A stretch of 15,038 nucleotides of DNA from Bacteroidales bacterium (GCA_017461285.1 JAFTYS010000095.1:1-15038); one strand, 5' to 3'; shown: positions 1 to 7,260, numbered from the stretch's first letter. The notes: generated by a model not told the origin, from the sequence alone. A program made the numbers and translations.

Positions 1-162
1 ATACATGGCAGCCTCGGCATACTGGTTCTCGCTCAGACCGTCACCGCCTATCCTGCGCATACGCTCACACAGTTCCATCCTGGCTCCTCCGAACCACGGA
101 TAGAGATTGACGACACCTACAAGCTCGTCCAGCGTGAGTTTGCTTATATCTATATATCCCAT
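1..162 (-). CDS. Conserved small protein downstream of lptE, C-terminus off-window
   Basis: The first 54 codons are visible; the gene runs off the left edge. It starts with MGYIDISKLTLDELVGVVNL and continues with YPWFGGARMELCERM and a segment ending GLSENQYAEAAMY. The start is the ATG four bases after the lptE stop, so it should be co-transcribed with lptE and the sigma-54 activator. The visible part is soluble, without signal peptide or membrane helix, and looks helical. From memory, Bacteroidales genomes often have a small uncharacterised gene between the LptE-family gene and secG, and this fits that slot, but secG is not in the window. No biochemical function can be assigned. The translation reads cleanly with normal codon use. 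Confidence 0.75.
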   Translation of the reverse strand, partial: MGYIDISKLTLDELVGVVNLYPWFGGARMELCERMRRIGGDGLSENQYAEAAMY

Positions 163-166
163 ATGG

Positions 167-697
167 CTACCAGTTTGCGACTGTGGCGTTGAACATGTCG
201 TCGCAGAGTTGTTCGATTATCTCCTCGCAAAGAGAGGCTTCGACAGCATCAAGAGACTGCATGGCATCGAAATCGGCATATGCGGAAAATGACTTGCCTT
301 CGAAATCATCCTCCGGATACTTCCTGTTAGTAAAATTGATCTTGACGGTAACCGTAAGGCGGTTCTGGGCGGCCTGTTCATTAGCCGTGATCGACGTTGC
401 CTTCACATCATAGCCCGTTACCGCACCAGTTATCTCAAGATCTCCGTCCATATCCACCTGCTCCAGCTTCGTAAGCTTGAGGAACTTGTCCTGGAGCGCT
501 GTAGTCAGGTCGTTGCTCAAGGATGGGTTCACCTTGAGGGCCTGGTACTCAAAATAGTTGATGGTCACCGTCTTGACATCCGGCTGTATCGAGGTTCCCG
601 TAAAGGAGTAGATTCCGCACGAATGTACGATCAACGCAGTGACGGCAAGAGCCGCAACTGCACATATACTTGAAAATATCTTTGCCGTCTTCATCAT
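167..697 (-). CDS. lptE: LptE-family outer-membrane lipoprotein (LPS assembly)
   Basis: A 176-residue lipoprotein. The N-terminus has a hydrophobic signal ending in VHSC, so Cys27 is the probable lipidated residue. The next residues, GIYSFTGTSI, match the characteristic start of mature Bacteroidetes LptE-family proteins, and the rest is alternating strand and helix as expected for the LptE fold. In well-studied bacteria LptE plugs the LptD barrel that inserts lipopolysaccharide into the outer leaflet; that role is carried over from the family. The start overlaps the stop of the upstream sigma-54 activator by four bases (ATGA), indicating translational coupling. A second ATG follows directly (Met-Met), so the true start could be one codon later. 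Family is confident; the partner LptD is not in the window. Confidence 0.85.
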   Translation of the reverse strand: MMKTAKIFSSICAVAALAVTALIVHSCGIYSFTGTSIQPDVKTVTINYFEYQALKVNPSLSNDLTTALQDKFLKLTKLEQVDMDGDLEITGAVTGYDVKATSITANEQAAQNRLTVTVKINFTNRKYPEDDFEGKSFSAYADFDAMQSLDAVEASLCEEIIEQLCDDMFNATVANW

Positions 698-1911
698 TTG
701 TCTGTCATCTGCTTGATCTTGCGATAAAGCGTCCTCTCCGAGATTCCCAGCTCGGCAGCTGCCGCCTTCCTGTTGCCCCCATGCTTGCGGAGCACTTTTT
801 CTATCAGTTCCTGGCTTGCCGACTTTATCGAAGTTATTTCCGGTCCGCTTTCCTGAAATTCCTGTTCTTCCGGATCTTCATCTTCGTTCATGTCATGGGC
901 TGGTGTCACATGCAGGTCCTCAGGGGCTGAAATAACCGGAACCGAAGGTCTTCCCAAACCAGCCGCAGCTACGACATCCTTAAGATAATCCACATCCTGC
1001 TTCAGCTGGAGGAGCATCCTTATTATCGCCTCCCTTTCTCCTGCGCTCTCGGGCGAATCCTGATAGGAAGCGGATTTTGCCGGAAGAAGATTCGGTTCTT
1101 CTTTAGGGATATATCGAGCCAATACATCCATGTCGATCACGCACTTATCAGAATTTGGAGATATCCTGCCGGATTCAAGGGCAGAGACTGCCTCTGCAAC
1201 ATTCTTCAGCTGACGGATATTGCCAGGCCACCTGTATCTGCGGAGCATGATTGCCGCATCCTCGGTCAATGTCACCTTGCTCATTCCGTACTTTGCAGAG
1301 AAATCCGACGCAAACTTGCGGAAAAGGAGGTTTATGTCGTCCTTCCTCTCACGGAGGGCTGGCATCGAGATCGAAACCGCACTCAATCTGTAGTACAGGT
1401 CTTCACGGAACTTTCCCTTGGCCACGGCATGCATAAGGTCGATATTTGTAGCGGCGATCACTCTCACATCGGTCTTGAGCACCTTGGACGAACCCACTCT
1501 GATGAACTCCCCGGACTGAAGCACCCTCAACAGCTTGGCCTGCGACGCGAGAGGAAGCTCTCCGATCTCGTCAAGGAAAAGCGTGCCGCCGTCAGCCTCC
1601 TCAAAATATCCGCGCCTCATCTCATTGGCTCCGGTAAACGAACCTTTTTCATGTCCGAAAAGTTCGGAATCTATAGTTCCTTCAGGAATAGCACCGCAGT
1701 TTATCGCAAAATACTTTCCGTTCTTTCTACGGCTGTTCTGATGGATGATGCGGGGTATGTTCTCCTTGCCGACTCCGCTCTCTCCCATTACAAGCACGGT
1801 GATGTCGGTCGGCGCAACGGCAACGGCTATTTCCAACGCACGGTTGAGCGCAGGGTCGTTTCCGATGATGTCGAACTTATTCTTTAAGGTCTGTAGTTCC
1901 TGATTCGTCAT
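694..1911 (-). CDS. Sigma-54-dependent transcriptional activator (AAA+ plus Fis-type HTH)
   Basis: A 405-residue bacterial enhancer-binding protein. The AAA+ domain starts almost at the N-terminus: Walker A GESGVGKE at 43-50, the sigma-54-contacting loop GSFTGA at 90-95 (a common variant of GAFTGA), Walker B around GGTLFLDEI at 109-116, the arginine-rich FREDLYYRL at 168-176 and sensor II WPGN at 228-231. A linker with heptad-like LKQDVDYLKDVV near 303-314 and an acidic stretch near 340-356 leads to a Fis-type helix-turn-helix at about 368-400. There is no receiver or GAF domain, so the sensing input is not obvious and may be a partner protein or expression level. It heads the operon with lptE and diverges from the lipoprotein gene at 1979. 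A link to envelope stress is an inference from this context. No sigma-54 -24/-12 promoter was identified. Confidence 0.93.
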   Translation of the reverse strand: MTNQELQTLKNKFDIIGNDPALNRALEIAVAVAPTDITVLVMGESGVGKENIPRIIHQNSRRKNGKYFAINCGAIPEGTIDSELFGHEKGSFTGANEMRRGYFEEADGGTLFLDEIGELPLASQAKLLRVLQSGEFIRVGSSKVLKTDVRVIAATNIDLMHAVAKGKFREDLYYRLSAVSISMPALRERKDDINLLFRKFASDFSAKYGMSKVTLTEDAAIMLRRYRWPGNIRQLKNVAEAVSALESGRISPNSDKCVIDMDVLARYIPKEEPNLLPAKSASYQDSPESAGEREAIIRMLLQLKQDVDYLKDVVAAAGLGRPSVPVISAPEDLHVTPAHDMNEDEDPEEQEFQESGPEITSIKSASQELIEKVLRKHGGNRKAAAAELGISERTLYRKIKQMTDK

Positions 1912-1918
1912 AACCCTG

Positions 1919-1926
1919 CAAAGTTA
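1919..1926 (-). promoter_or_regulatory. Bacteroidetes -7 box for the sigma-54 activator operon
   Basis: TAACTTTG on the minus strand matches the Bacteroidetes -7 consensus TAnnTTTG exactly. Only seven bases separate it from the ATG at 1911, so the transcript would have almost no leader. No clear -33 TTG was found. Confidence 0.6.
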
Positions 1927-1938
1927 AGAAAATATGAT

Positions 1939-1946
1939 TATATTTG
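1939..1946 (+). promoter_or_regulatory. Bacteroidetes -7 box for the OmpA/TPR lipoprotein gene
   Basis: TATATTTG on the plus strand matches TAnnTTTG exactly, about 32 bases before the ATG at 1979. It lies 12 bases from the opposing -7 box, so the two promoters are back to back in a 67-base gap. It also argues against an upstream in-frame ATG at 1934, which lies before the promoter. Confidence 0.65.
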
Positions 1947-1978
1947 CCGGATATAATAATAAAAACAAAACTATTGCT

Positions 1979-3613
1979 ATGAAGAAGACCATAAAATCGC
2001 TTTCTGCCGTGATCCTCGCTTTTGCTGCCGCAGCCTGCAGCTCGCCTGAAAAGATGACGGAAATGGCGGAAGAACTGACCGTAGGATGTGAACCTGCCGT
2101 GCTAGAGGTTATCGGAGGCAAGATCGATGCTGACGTGACCGTGACATATCCGGCAGACTATTTCCACCCTAAGGCCATCCTCGAAGTAACCCCAGTAATC
2201 GTATACGAGGGTGGAGAGGTCAAGATGGAACCTTTCATGTTCCAGGGAGAAAAGGTAAAGGACAACTATCAGGTGGTTCCGTCTGCAGGTTCGACCGTTA
2301 CCAAGAAGGTGAGCTTCGACTATGCTCCGGGAATGGAAAAGTGCTATCTTGAACTTCGCGGAACAGTAAAATACAAGACAGCATCCACAAACCTCCCTTC
2401 TAAGAAGGTGGCAGACGGTGCGAACACCACCTACATGCTCGTATGCAGGAAAGGCGTGGTCGACTACAAGACCGACAACTATCAGGATGTGATAACCCAG
2501 AAGGCCGAGGGCCAGATCCTATACAACATCAACAGCGCAGAGGTGAGGGACAACCAGCTTTCGTCGAAGTCCATCAAGGATTTCCAGGCAGCCATCGACG
2601 CCATCAAGTCAAACGACCGAATGAACATCGTAAGCACCGACGTCGTTGCTTATGCATCTCCTGACGGAGAGGAAGACAAGAACGCAGAACTCTCAGACAA
2701 CCGTTCGAAGAGCGCCGAGAAGGCATTCGGAACTGTAACGAAGAAACAGGCAATAGACGCTCCTGTAAACGTGAAGAGCGTTGCAGAGGACTGGGAAGGA
2801 TTCCAGGAACTCGTGGCAGCGTCTGACATGGAAGACAAGGACCTCATCATCCGCGTCCTCTCCATGTACAGCGACCCTACAGTACGTGAAAAGGAGATCA
2901 GAAACCTTTCTGCCGTTTACCAGACCCTCGCAAAGGAGGTTCTTCCTGAGCTCCGCCGCGCAAGATTCATCGCCAACGTTGAGTTCACCAACTATACAAG
3001 CGAGGAACTCCTCGAGCTCATCGACAGCAACATCGACATCCTTGACGAGGAAGCTCTTCTCCGCGCTGCAACCCTCGTGGAAGACAACGACGGCAAGCTC
3101 GCCATCTACAGAAAGGCTGTGGACAAGTTCGACAGCCAGCGCGCACAGTACAACATTGCCGCGACCTACATCAACATGGGCGAAATCGGAAGAGCGAAGA
3201 ACGCCCTCTCAAAGGTTGCTGAAGACAGCGATGTATACAATGCTCTCGGAGTTATCGCTCTGCGCGAGGACGACATCAACGCAGCAGCAGAGTATTTCGC
3301 GATCGCAAACAGCAAGGCCGGAGTTGAAAACGCAGCCATCATCGACATCATCGACGGAGAGTACGAGGCTGCAGCCGAGAAACTTGCCGGCAAGAAGACA
3401 TTCAACGCAGCTCTCGTTCAGCTCCTGACAGGAAACAATGGCCCTGCAGCAGCATTCGATGAGGATTGTGCAAAATCAGCATATCTCCGCGCAGTTGCAG
3501 CCGCCAGAAACGGCGACTCCGCAGTTGTGAAAGCCGAGCTTGAGAAAGCGTCAAAGGACGAAAACCTCGCCCAGAAGGCAGCAAAGGACGTAGAGTTCGC
3601 ACAGTACAGATAA
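1979..3613 (+). CDS. Large lipoprotein with OmpA-like segment and TPR-like C-terminus
   Basis: A 544-residue lipoprotein. Signal peptide MKKTIKSLSAVILAFAAAAC places the lipidated cysteine at 20. Residues about 30-175 are strand-rich. Residues 180-250 (INSAEVRDNQ, then VVAYASPDGEEDKNAELSDNRSKSAEKAF) look like an OmpA-type peptidoglycan-binding fold, including the pattern of a strand with YASPDG followed by a helix with NxxLSxxRS. Residues 271-332 (DWEGFQELV, VREKEIRNL, VLPELRRAR) resemble a stretch seen in Bacteroidetes OmpA-family proteins. From about 340 onward are helical pairs of TPR type (for example YNIAATYINMGEIGRAKNAL at 391-410). Translation starts at 1979 because only this ATG gives a lipoprotein signal and lies after the promoter. 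A role in outer-membrane to peptidoglycan tethering or scaffolding is inferred. It has its own terminator and is probably monocistronic. The residues after Cys20 do not form a clear surface-export signal. Confidence 0.8.
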   Translation: MKKTIKSLSAVILAFAAAACSSPEKMTEMAEELTVGCEPAVLEVIGGKIDADVTVTYPADYFHPKAILEVTPVIVYEGGEVKMEPFMFQGEKVKDNYQVVPSAGSTVTKKVSFDYAPGMEKCYLELRGTVKYKTASTNLPSKKVADGANTTYMLVCRKGVVDYKTDNYQDVITQKAEGQILYNINSAEVRDNQLSSKSIKDFQAAIDAIKSNDRMNIVSTDVVAYASPDGEEDKNAELSDNRSKSAEKAFGTVTKKQAIDAPVNVKSVAEDWEGFQELVAASDMEDKDLIIRVLSMYSDPTVREKEIRNLSAVYQTLAKEVLPELRRARFIANVEFTNYTSEELLELIDSNIDILDEEALLRAATLVEDNDGKLAIYRKAVDKFDSQRAQYNIAATYINMGEIGRAKNALSKVAEDSDVYNALGVIALREDDINAAAEYFAIANSKAGVENAAIIDIIDGEYEAAAEKLAGKKTFNAALVQLLTGNNGPAAAFDEDCAKSAYLRAVAAARNGDSAVVKAELEKASKDENLAQKAAKDVEFAQYR

Positions 3614-3631
3614 TCCACCTTACATATAAAA

Positions 3632-3665
3632 GAAGAGCCGGTTCTGTGAAAGGAACCGGCTCTTC
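3632..3665. terminator. Bidirectional hairpin terminator
   Basis: A perfect 13-bp stem (GAAGAGCCGGTTC with GAACCGGCTCTTC) closes an 8-base loop. It sits between the lipoprotein stop and the convergent stop of the small membrane protein. The minus-strand exit is followed by TTTTATAT, giving a T tract; the plus exit has CTTATTT. It can serve both genes. Confidence 0.85.
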
Positions 3666-3666
3666 C

Positions 3667-3867
3667 TTATTTCTGAAACAGGTCTTTTGCAATGGAGAAG
3701 ACACGGATTGCCGCCCATGCCATCAGGATGATATAGAGTCCTAGATACAGCTTTGACATCTGGGTTTCCAGGCCGGCACGCACATGAAGCACCGTGAACA
3801 CAGCCAGTACCACAAATGCTACAGCCATTACAACAAGGCGGAAGAATTTCATGAATCTGGTTTCCAT
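3667..3867 (-). CDS. Small two-helix membrane protein
   Basis: A 66-residue protein beginning METRFMKFFRLVVM. Two hydrophobic segments are visible, about 7-28 and 38-58, joined by a short polar loop with basic and acidic residues (HVRAGLETQMSK), and the tail ends in KDLFQK. An ORF extended upstream is possible, but the extra residues would overlap ybaK on the other strand and do not look like part of this protein; a second candidate start is Met6. No family name is recognised. It is convergent with the large lipoprotein and shares its terminator, and diverges from ybaK. An inner-membrane location is predicted from hydrophobicity. Function is unknown. Confidence 0.7.
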   Translation of the reverse strand: METRFMKFFRLVVMAVAFVVLAVFTVLHVRAGLETQMSKLYLGLYIILMAWAAIRVFSIAKDLFQK

Positions 3868-3893
3868 AATGAATGCGATTGGTTTTGAGAACA

Positions 3894-3901
3894 TAAAGAT
3901 A
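3894..3901 (-). promoter_or_regulatory. Weak -7-like box upstream of the small membrane protein
   Basis: TATCTTTA on the minus strand matches TAnnTTTG except for the last base and lies 26 bases before the ATG at 3867. No convincing -33 partner is visible, so this is a candidate only. Confidence 0.3.
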
Positions 3902-3912
3902 GACAATTTTAT

Positions 3913-3920
3913 TATTTTTG
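3913..3920 (+). promoter_or_regulatory. Bacteroidetes -7 box for ybaK
   Basis: TATTTTTG matches TAnnTTTG exactly. Eight bases separate it from the ATG at 3929, implying a very short or absent 5' leader. Confidence 0.55.
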
Positions 3921-3928
3921 CATCCGTT

Positions 3929-4411
3929 ATGGCAAAGAAGATAGAAAAGACAAATGCCGCCAGGCTTCTGGACAAGGCCGGGATATCACACAGGCTCATA
4001 CCGTACGAGTTCGACGAAAACGACCTCGCAGCGCAGCATGTGGCCGATTCTCTGGGTCAGGACATCGCCCGCGTGTTCAAGACCCTCGTACTCCACGGAG
4101 ACAGGACCGGACACATCGTATGCGTAGTTCCGGGCAATACCGAAGTCGACCTCAAGGCTCTGGCCAAGGTTTCCGGAAACAAAAAGGTCGAAATGATAGC
4201 GATGAAGGACCTTCTGTCCGTAACCGGATACATACGCGGAGGATGTTCTCCGATCGGAATGAAGAAACGCTTCCCGACCTATTTCCATTCCACCGCCCTT
4301 TCATTCGACACGATCTACGTAAGCGCCGGAGTCCGCGGCCTTCAGATCGAGATTTCTCCGGCCGACCTCGTCGCCTTCACCGGCGCCTCCGTGGCCGACG
4401 TCGCCTGCTGA
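3929..4411 (+). CDS. ybaK: YbaK/EbsC-type aminoacyl-tRNA deacylase
   Basis: A 160-residue single-domain protein of the YbaK/ProX editing superfamily. YbaK enzymes hydrolyse Cys-tRNA(Pro), which prolyl-tRNA synthetase makes by mistake, and so protect translation in the cytoplasm. Visible hallmarks are the N-terminal KTNAARLLDKAGI, the VFKTLV segment with Lys51 at the position of the essential lysine of E. coli YbaK, VVPGNTEVDLKALAK, and GYIRGGCSPIG at 100-110, the conserved Gly-Gly-x-Ser-Pro substrate loop. Length is normal for the family. The start chosen follows a -7 box by eight bases; an upstream in-frame extension from 3794 is rejected because it would precede the promoter and overlap the opposite gene. 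It appears monocistronic. Substrate specificity for Cys-tRNA(Pro) is inferred from family. Confidence 0.92.
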   Translation: MAKKIEKTNAARLLDKAGISHRLIPYEFDENDLAAQHVADSLGQDIARVFKTLVLHGDRTGHIVCVVPGNTEVDLKALAKVSGNKKVEMIAMKDLLSVTGYIRGGCSPIGMKKRFPTYFHSTALSFDTIYVSAGVRGLQIEISPADLVAFTGASVADVAC

Positions 4412-4415
4412 ACAT

Positions 4416-4451
4416 GAAAAGAAAAAGCCTTGGCTGATGGATAGCCAAGGC
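4416..4451 (-). terminator. Rho-independent terminator of the DASS transporter gene
   Basis: A 9-bp GCCTTGGCT/AGCCAAGGC stem with a 7-base loop is followed on the minus strand by TTTTTCTTTT, a classical intrinsic terminator 60 bases after the transporter stop. It begins almost at the ybaK stop; read on the plus strand it lacks a T tract. A weaker plus-strand hairpin (CAATGTT/AACATTG, 4469-4486) follows and may help end ybaK. Confidence 0.85.
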
Positions 4452-4510
4452 AACAATTGGGTACTATGCAATGTTTCACAACATTGTCTTCTTCAAATCA
4501 TATATGTTTT

Positions 4511-6013
4511 TCAGATCAGGCCGTTTGCTCCAAGCATCATAAGCATCGAATAACCGATTACAAGTCCGACCACGCCCATGATGATGCCGGTCTTCACCAT
4601 GTCCTTCTGTTCGATCATTCCTGTAGCATGTGCAATCGCATTAGGCGGAGTACTGATAGGAAGAACCATGGCAAGAGAAGATGCCAGTGCCACACCTATA
4701 AGAAGGGTAGACACTCCTCCGTACGGAGCGAGCATATCCTTCATCGCACCTCCAGCAAGCGCAAGGATAGGGACAAGAAGATTCGCTGTAGCCGTATGAG
4801 AGATGAAGTTCGCCATGAGATAGCATATCAGGCCTGAACCGATTATCACGACAGCAGGAGACCATGTGCCGAAAGGTATGGCAGCGATAAGCTGCTGGGC
4901 AAGGCCGGTGTTCTGAAGAGCCACACCGAGTGCGAAACCTCCGGCTACCATCCAGAGCACGCTCCAGCTGATTTCCTCCAGGTCCTTTTTAGTAATGATT
5001 CCTGTTACGCAGAAGATCACGACAGGGAACATTGCAACGACATTGGAATTGACTCCTGTCACCTTGTCAAGCATCCACATGAGGATGGTGAGTGCGAATG
5101 TCACATATACCACGATGGATTTCCAGTCCTTCTTTGTTTCGCCCTCGATCTTGAGTTCGATGGTTTTCTGCTTGAAAGGGAACATCTTCAGAAGGAGGAA
5201 CCATGCGATCACAAGGATGACGATCACATATGGAAGCATGAACGAAGTCCACTGGCCGAAACCGATCTGCATGCCAAGCACCTCGTTAAGGTATTTCAGC
5301 GCGATGGCGTTAGGAGGCGTACCTATAGGGGTCGCCATTCCTCCGATATTCGCCGCAATAGGAATAGAAAGGGCGAGAGCGATCTTTCCCTTTCCGTCTG
5401 CAGGAAGAGACCTGAGCACAGGGGTGAGAAACGTAAGCATCATCGCAGCAGTAGCAGTATTGCTGAGGAACATGGAGAACACAGCTGTCACCATGATGAA
5501 TCCCAGAAGCACGAACTTCGACTGCTTGCCGAAAGGCTTGAGGAGGATACGGGCGAGGGTAACATCCAGACCGCTCTTGGTCGCTGCAATAGCAAGGATG
5601 AATCCGCCTATGAAAAGCATTATTATAGGATCGGCGAAGCAGTGCAGGATGTCCTTGTAAGATACCTGAGTGGCCATTTCAGCCGGCGTCAGGCCCTTCT
5701 CGAAGAACCAGAAGCTGCTGTCGGATGTTGCGAAAAGAAGCAGACCGACAACCGCCATTGAAGTGGTCCAGGCAGGAATTGCCTCGAACACCCACATGAG
5801 GATTGCGAATCCGAAGATTGCAATGACCCTCTGCTGTACGACTCCGAGACCGGAGATTCCATATACGGAAGACGGCAGGCACCAAAGCAATATAAGTACT
5901 GCGATGGCAATGGCCAGTTTTATTGTTCGTGCGACTATCTTGTCGTCGCGTCTCTGCTTCTTCCATTCGTGATATGCTTCCACAAGGTGGATGCCTTTAA
6001 ATAATTTGAACAT
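4511..6013 (-). CDS. DASS/SLC13-family anion or dicarboxylate:sodium symporter
   Basis: A 500-residue polytopic inner-membrane transporter with about eleven hydrophobic segments. It shows the two inverted-repeat signatures of the divalent anion:sodium symporter family: SNTATAA at 184-190 with TPIGTPPNAIA at 228-238, and SHTATAN at 405-411 with ISTPPNAIA at 453-461. In VcINDY the equivalent SNT and TP motifs bind substrate carboxylates and sodium. In the second motif the usual Asn is His406, which may be a subfamily trait or affect specificity. The family carries C4-dicarboxylates, citrate or sulfate; the substrate here cannot be told. A divergent LysR regulator probably controls it in response to the substrate or a metabolite. 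Promoter and intrinsic terminator are both visible, so it is likely monocistronic. Confidence 0.9.
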   Translation of the reverse strand: MFKLFKGIHLVEAYHEWKKQRRDDKIVARTIKLAIAIAVLILLWCLPSSVYGISGLGVVQQRVIAIFGFAILMWVFEAIPAWTTSMAVVGLLLFATSDSSFWFFEKGLTPAEMATQVSYKDILHCFADPIIMLFIGGFILAIAATKSGLDVTLARILLKPFGKQSKFVLLGFIMVTAVFSMFLSNTATAAMMLTFLTPVLRSLPADGKGKIALALSIPIAANIGGMATPIGTPPNAIALKYLNEVLGMQIGFGQWTSFMLPYVIVILVIAWFLLLKMFPFKQKTIELKIEGETKKDWKSIVVYVTFALTILMWMLDKVTGVNSNVVAMFPVVIFCVTGIITKKDLEEISWSVLWMVAGGFALGVALQNTGLAQQLIAAIPFGTWSPAVVIIGSGLICYLMANFISHTATANLLVPILALAGGAMKDMLAPYGGVSTLLIGVALASSLAMVLPISTPPNAIAHATGMIEQKDMVKTGIIMGVVGLVIGYSMLMMLGANGLI

Positions 6014-6035
6014 ATCGTTGTTTTTAGATTTTCGG

Positions 6036-6065
6036 CAAAGGTATCCTCATTAATGACCCTCCAAA
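6036..6065 (-). promoter_or_regulatory. Complete -33/-7 promoter of the DASS transporter
   Basis: On the minus strand TTTG (6065-6062) and TACCTTTG (6043-6036) are separated by 18 bases, a good fit to the Bacteroidetes TTTG-N19-TAnnTTTG promoter. The -7 box ends 22 bases before the ATG at 6013. Confidence 0.75.
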
Positions 6066-6072
6066 AACAACT

Positions 6073-6115
6073 GTGATTGTTATTTTCGATTGTCACGATA
6101 GGAGAAATCAATATC
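6073..6115. promoter_or_regulatory. Candidate LysR-type operator region
   Basis: Two dyads lie just upstream of the transporter -33 box: GTGA-N16-TCAC (6073-6096) and GATA-N11-TATC (6097-6115). LysR-type regulators bind interrupted dyads of T-N11-A character between divergent genes, usually upstream of the target promoter, which is where these are. The arms are short, so this is a location-based guess. Confidence 0.4.
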
Positions 6116-6144
6116 ATATAGGGGTATTTTGACTTTTAAAATCC

Positions 6145-6152
6145 TAATTTTG
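6145..6152 (+). promoter_or_regulatory. Bacteroidetes -7 box for the LysR regulator
   Basis: TAATTTTG matches TAnnTTTG exactly, 21 bases before the ATG at 6174. It lies downstream of the in-frame ATG at 6129, which supports 6174 as the real start. Confidence 0.6.
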
Positions 6153-6173
6153 CAACCGCAATCAAAAAGTGCC

Positions 6174-7067
6174 ATGGAACTACGTCAGCTGAAATATTTT
6201 GTCAAGGTCGCCGAACTGTTAAGCTTCTCAAAGGCAGCCAAGGCTCTCTATATTACCCAGAGCACGCTCTCCCAGCAGATAAAGCAGCTGGAAGACGAAC
6301 TGGACATGGCGCTGTTTTTCAGAAACAACCACAAGGTATCCCTTACCGAAGCCGGCATGACCTTCCTTGAAGGCGCGAAAAAGACTCTGGCAGAAGCGGA
6401 TGACAACAAGGCAAAGATGATGGATCTGGCTTCCGGCCACAGAGGCACACTCAACATCGGCGTTACACATAGTTTCGGTTCCATCCTGACAGAAAGCGTA
6501 CTTGCATTCAAGAAAGAGTTTCCGGACGTAAACCTCAACATATGCTACAGAAACGTCATGGAACTGATGGAACTGGTATCTGACGGAGAACTTGATTTCG
6601 CCCTGTCATTCAGGTCTTCAGAGAAATTTGACAACGTAGAATCACGCATATTGTTCGACAACAAGCTGAGTATAATAGTCAGAGAAGAACATCCTCTTAC
6701 CAGAAAGAAGTTAGTCAGACTTGCAGACCTGGAAGACTACGAACTGATTCTTCCAAGCATCGGGCTTCAGGCAAGAAGCGCTTTTGACAACATCATAGAG
6801 GAAAGAAACCTGAATCTTAAAGTGGCGATTGAGGCAAACGAAGTAAACACGATCCTCAACCTGCTCCACAGAAGCAACTATGTGACAGTACTTTCCGAAA
6901 CCGTGATCCTTGAGCATGACGGGCTTGTAAGCATAAATATAGACGATGCAGAATGCAGGATGGAAGGATGTCTGCATTTCTGTACCAACAGATACAGAAA
7001 ACGCTCAACAGAGGAGTTCATCCATCTGCTGAGCGACACTAAAGCCTTGAAAATAACCCTGCTTTGA
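6174..7067 (+). CDS. LysR-type transcriptional regulator
   Basis: A 297-residue LysR-family protein. The winged helix-turn-helix is at the N-terminus: MELRQLKYFVKVAELLSFSK, then AAKALYITQSTLSQQIKQLEDELDMALF and the wing LTEAGMTFL. A linker helix runs to about residue 75. The effector-binding domain follows from RGTLNIGVTHSFGS, with typical elements such as LVSDGELDFALSF, IIVREEHPL and LADLEDYELILPS. Length is normal and all key parts are present. An in-frame ATG 45 bases upstream is rejected because the family begins at MELRQLKYF and the -7 box lies between the two. It is divergent from the DASS transporter, so its effector is probably that transporter's substrate or a linked metabolite. The effector is unknown; CynR- or OxyR-like subgroups cannot be separated by eye. 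Confidence 0.93.
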   Translation: MELRQLKYFVKVAELLSFSKAAKALYITQSTLSQQIKQLEDELDMALFFRNNHKVSLTEAGMTFLEGAKKTLAEADDNKAKMMDLASGHRGTLNIGVTHSFGSILTESVLAFKKEFPDVNLNICYRNVMELMELVSDGELDFALSFRSSEKFDNVESRILFDNKLSIIVREEHPLTRKKLVRLADLEDYELILPSIGLQARSAFDNIIEERNLNLKVAIEANEVNTILNLLHRSNYVTVLSETVILEHDGLVSINIDDAECRMEGCLHFCTNRYRKRSTEEFIHLLSDTKALKITLL

Positions 7068-7068
7068 T

Positions 7069-7224
7069 TCAGGCATGGTTGTCATAGAAGTTTCTTCTTT
7101 CCAGCACAGCCTTTCTTTCCTGCGGAGTCATTCTGCTCATGGAACGGACATCTGACAGCTCCTTGAAGCACTTGGCTGCAAACAGCATGGAAACGACTCC
7201 GATTATGATCAAGCAATTTACCAT
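7069..7224 (-). CDS. 51-residue small membrane protein
   Basis: The minus strand encodes MVNCLIIIGVVSMLFAAKCF, then KELSDVRSMSRMTPQERKAV, then LERRNFYDNHA and a TGA stop. It has one hydrophobic N-terminal helix (about 3-19) and a charged, helical tail, so a single-pass membrane protein with a cytoplasmic or periplasmic tail is predicted. Evidence that it is real: a perfect -7 box TACCTTTG lies 28 bases upstream of the ATG, the reading frame fills the gap left by the LysR gene to within one base of its stop, and residue composition is protein-like. No family is recognised and function is unknown. It is convergent with the LysR gene and divergent from the lipid operon at 7456. Confidence 0.65.
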   Translation of the reverse strand: MVNCLIIIGVVSMLFAAKCFKELSDVRSMSRMTPQERKAVLERRNFYDNHA

Positions 7225-7252
7225 AATAATTAAGTGTTTTGAAAATCGGGCG

Positions 7253-7260
7253 CAAAGGTA
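7253..7260 (-). promoter_or_regulatory. -7 box for the 51-residue membrane protein
   Basis: TACCTTTG on the minus strand matches TAnnTTTG exactly. A weak -33-like TTTA lies 19 bases upstream. It ends 28 bases before the ATG at 7224. Confidence 0.6.

Noticed and set aside
1934..1978. Upstream in-frame start adding 15 residues to the lipoprotein
   Set aside because: It precedes the -7 box and would bury the lipoprotein signal peptide.
2781..3428. 215-codon ORF within the lipoprotein gene
   Set aside because: Same strand, different frame, low-complexity Ser/Thr/Arg composition; a shadow of the true gene.
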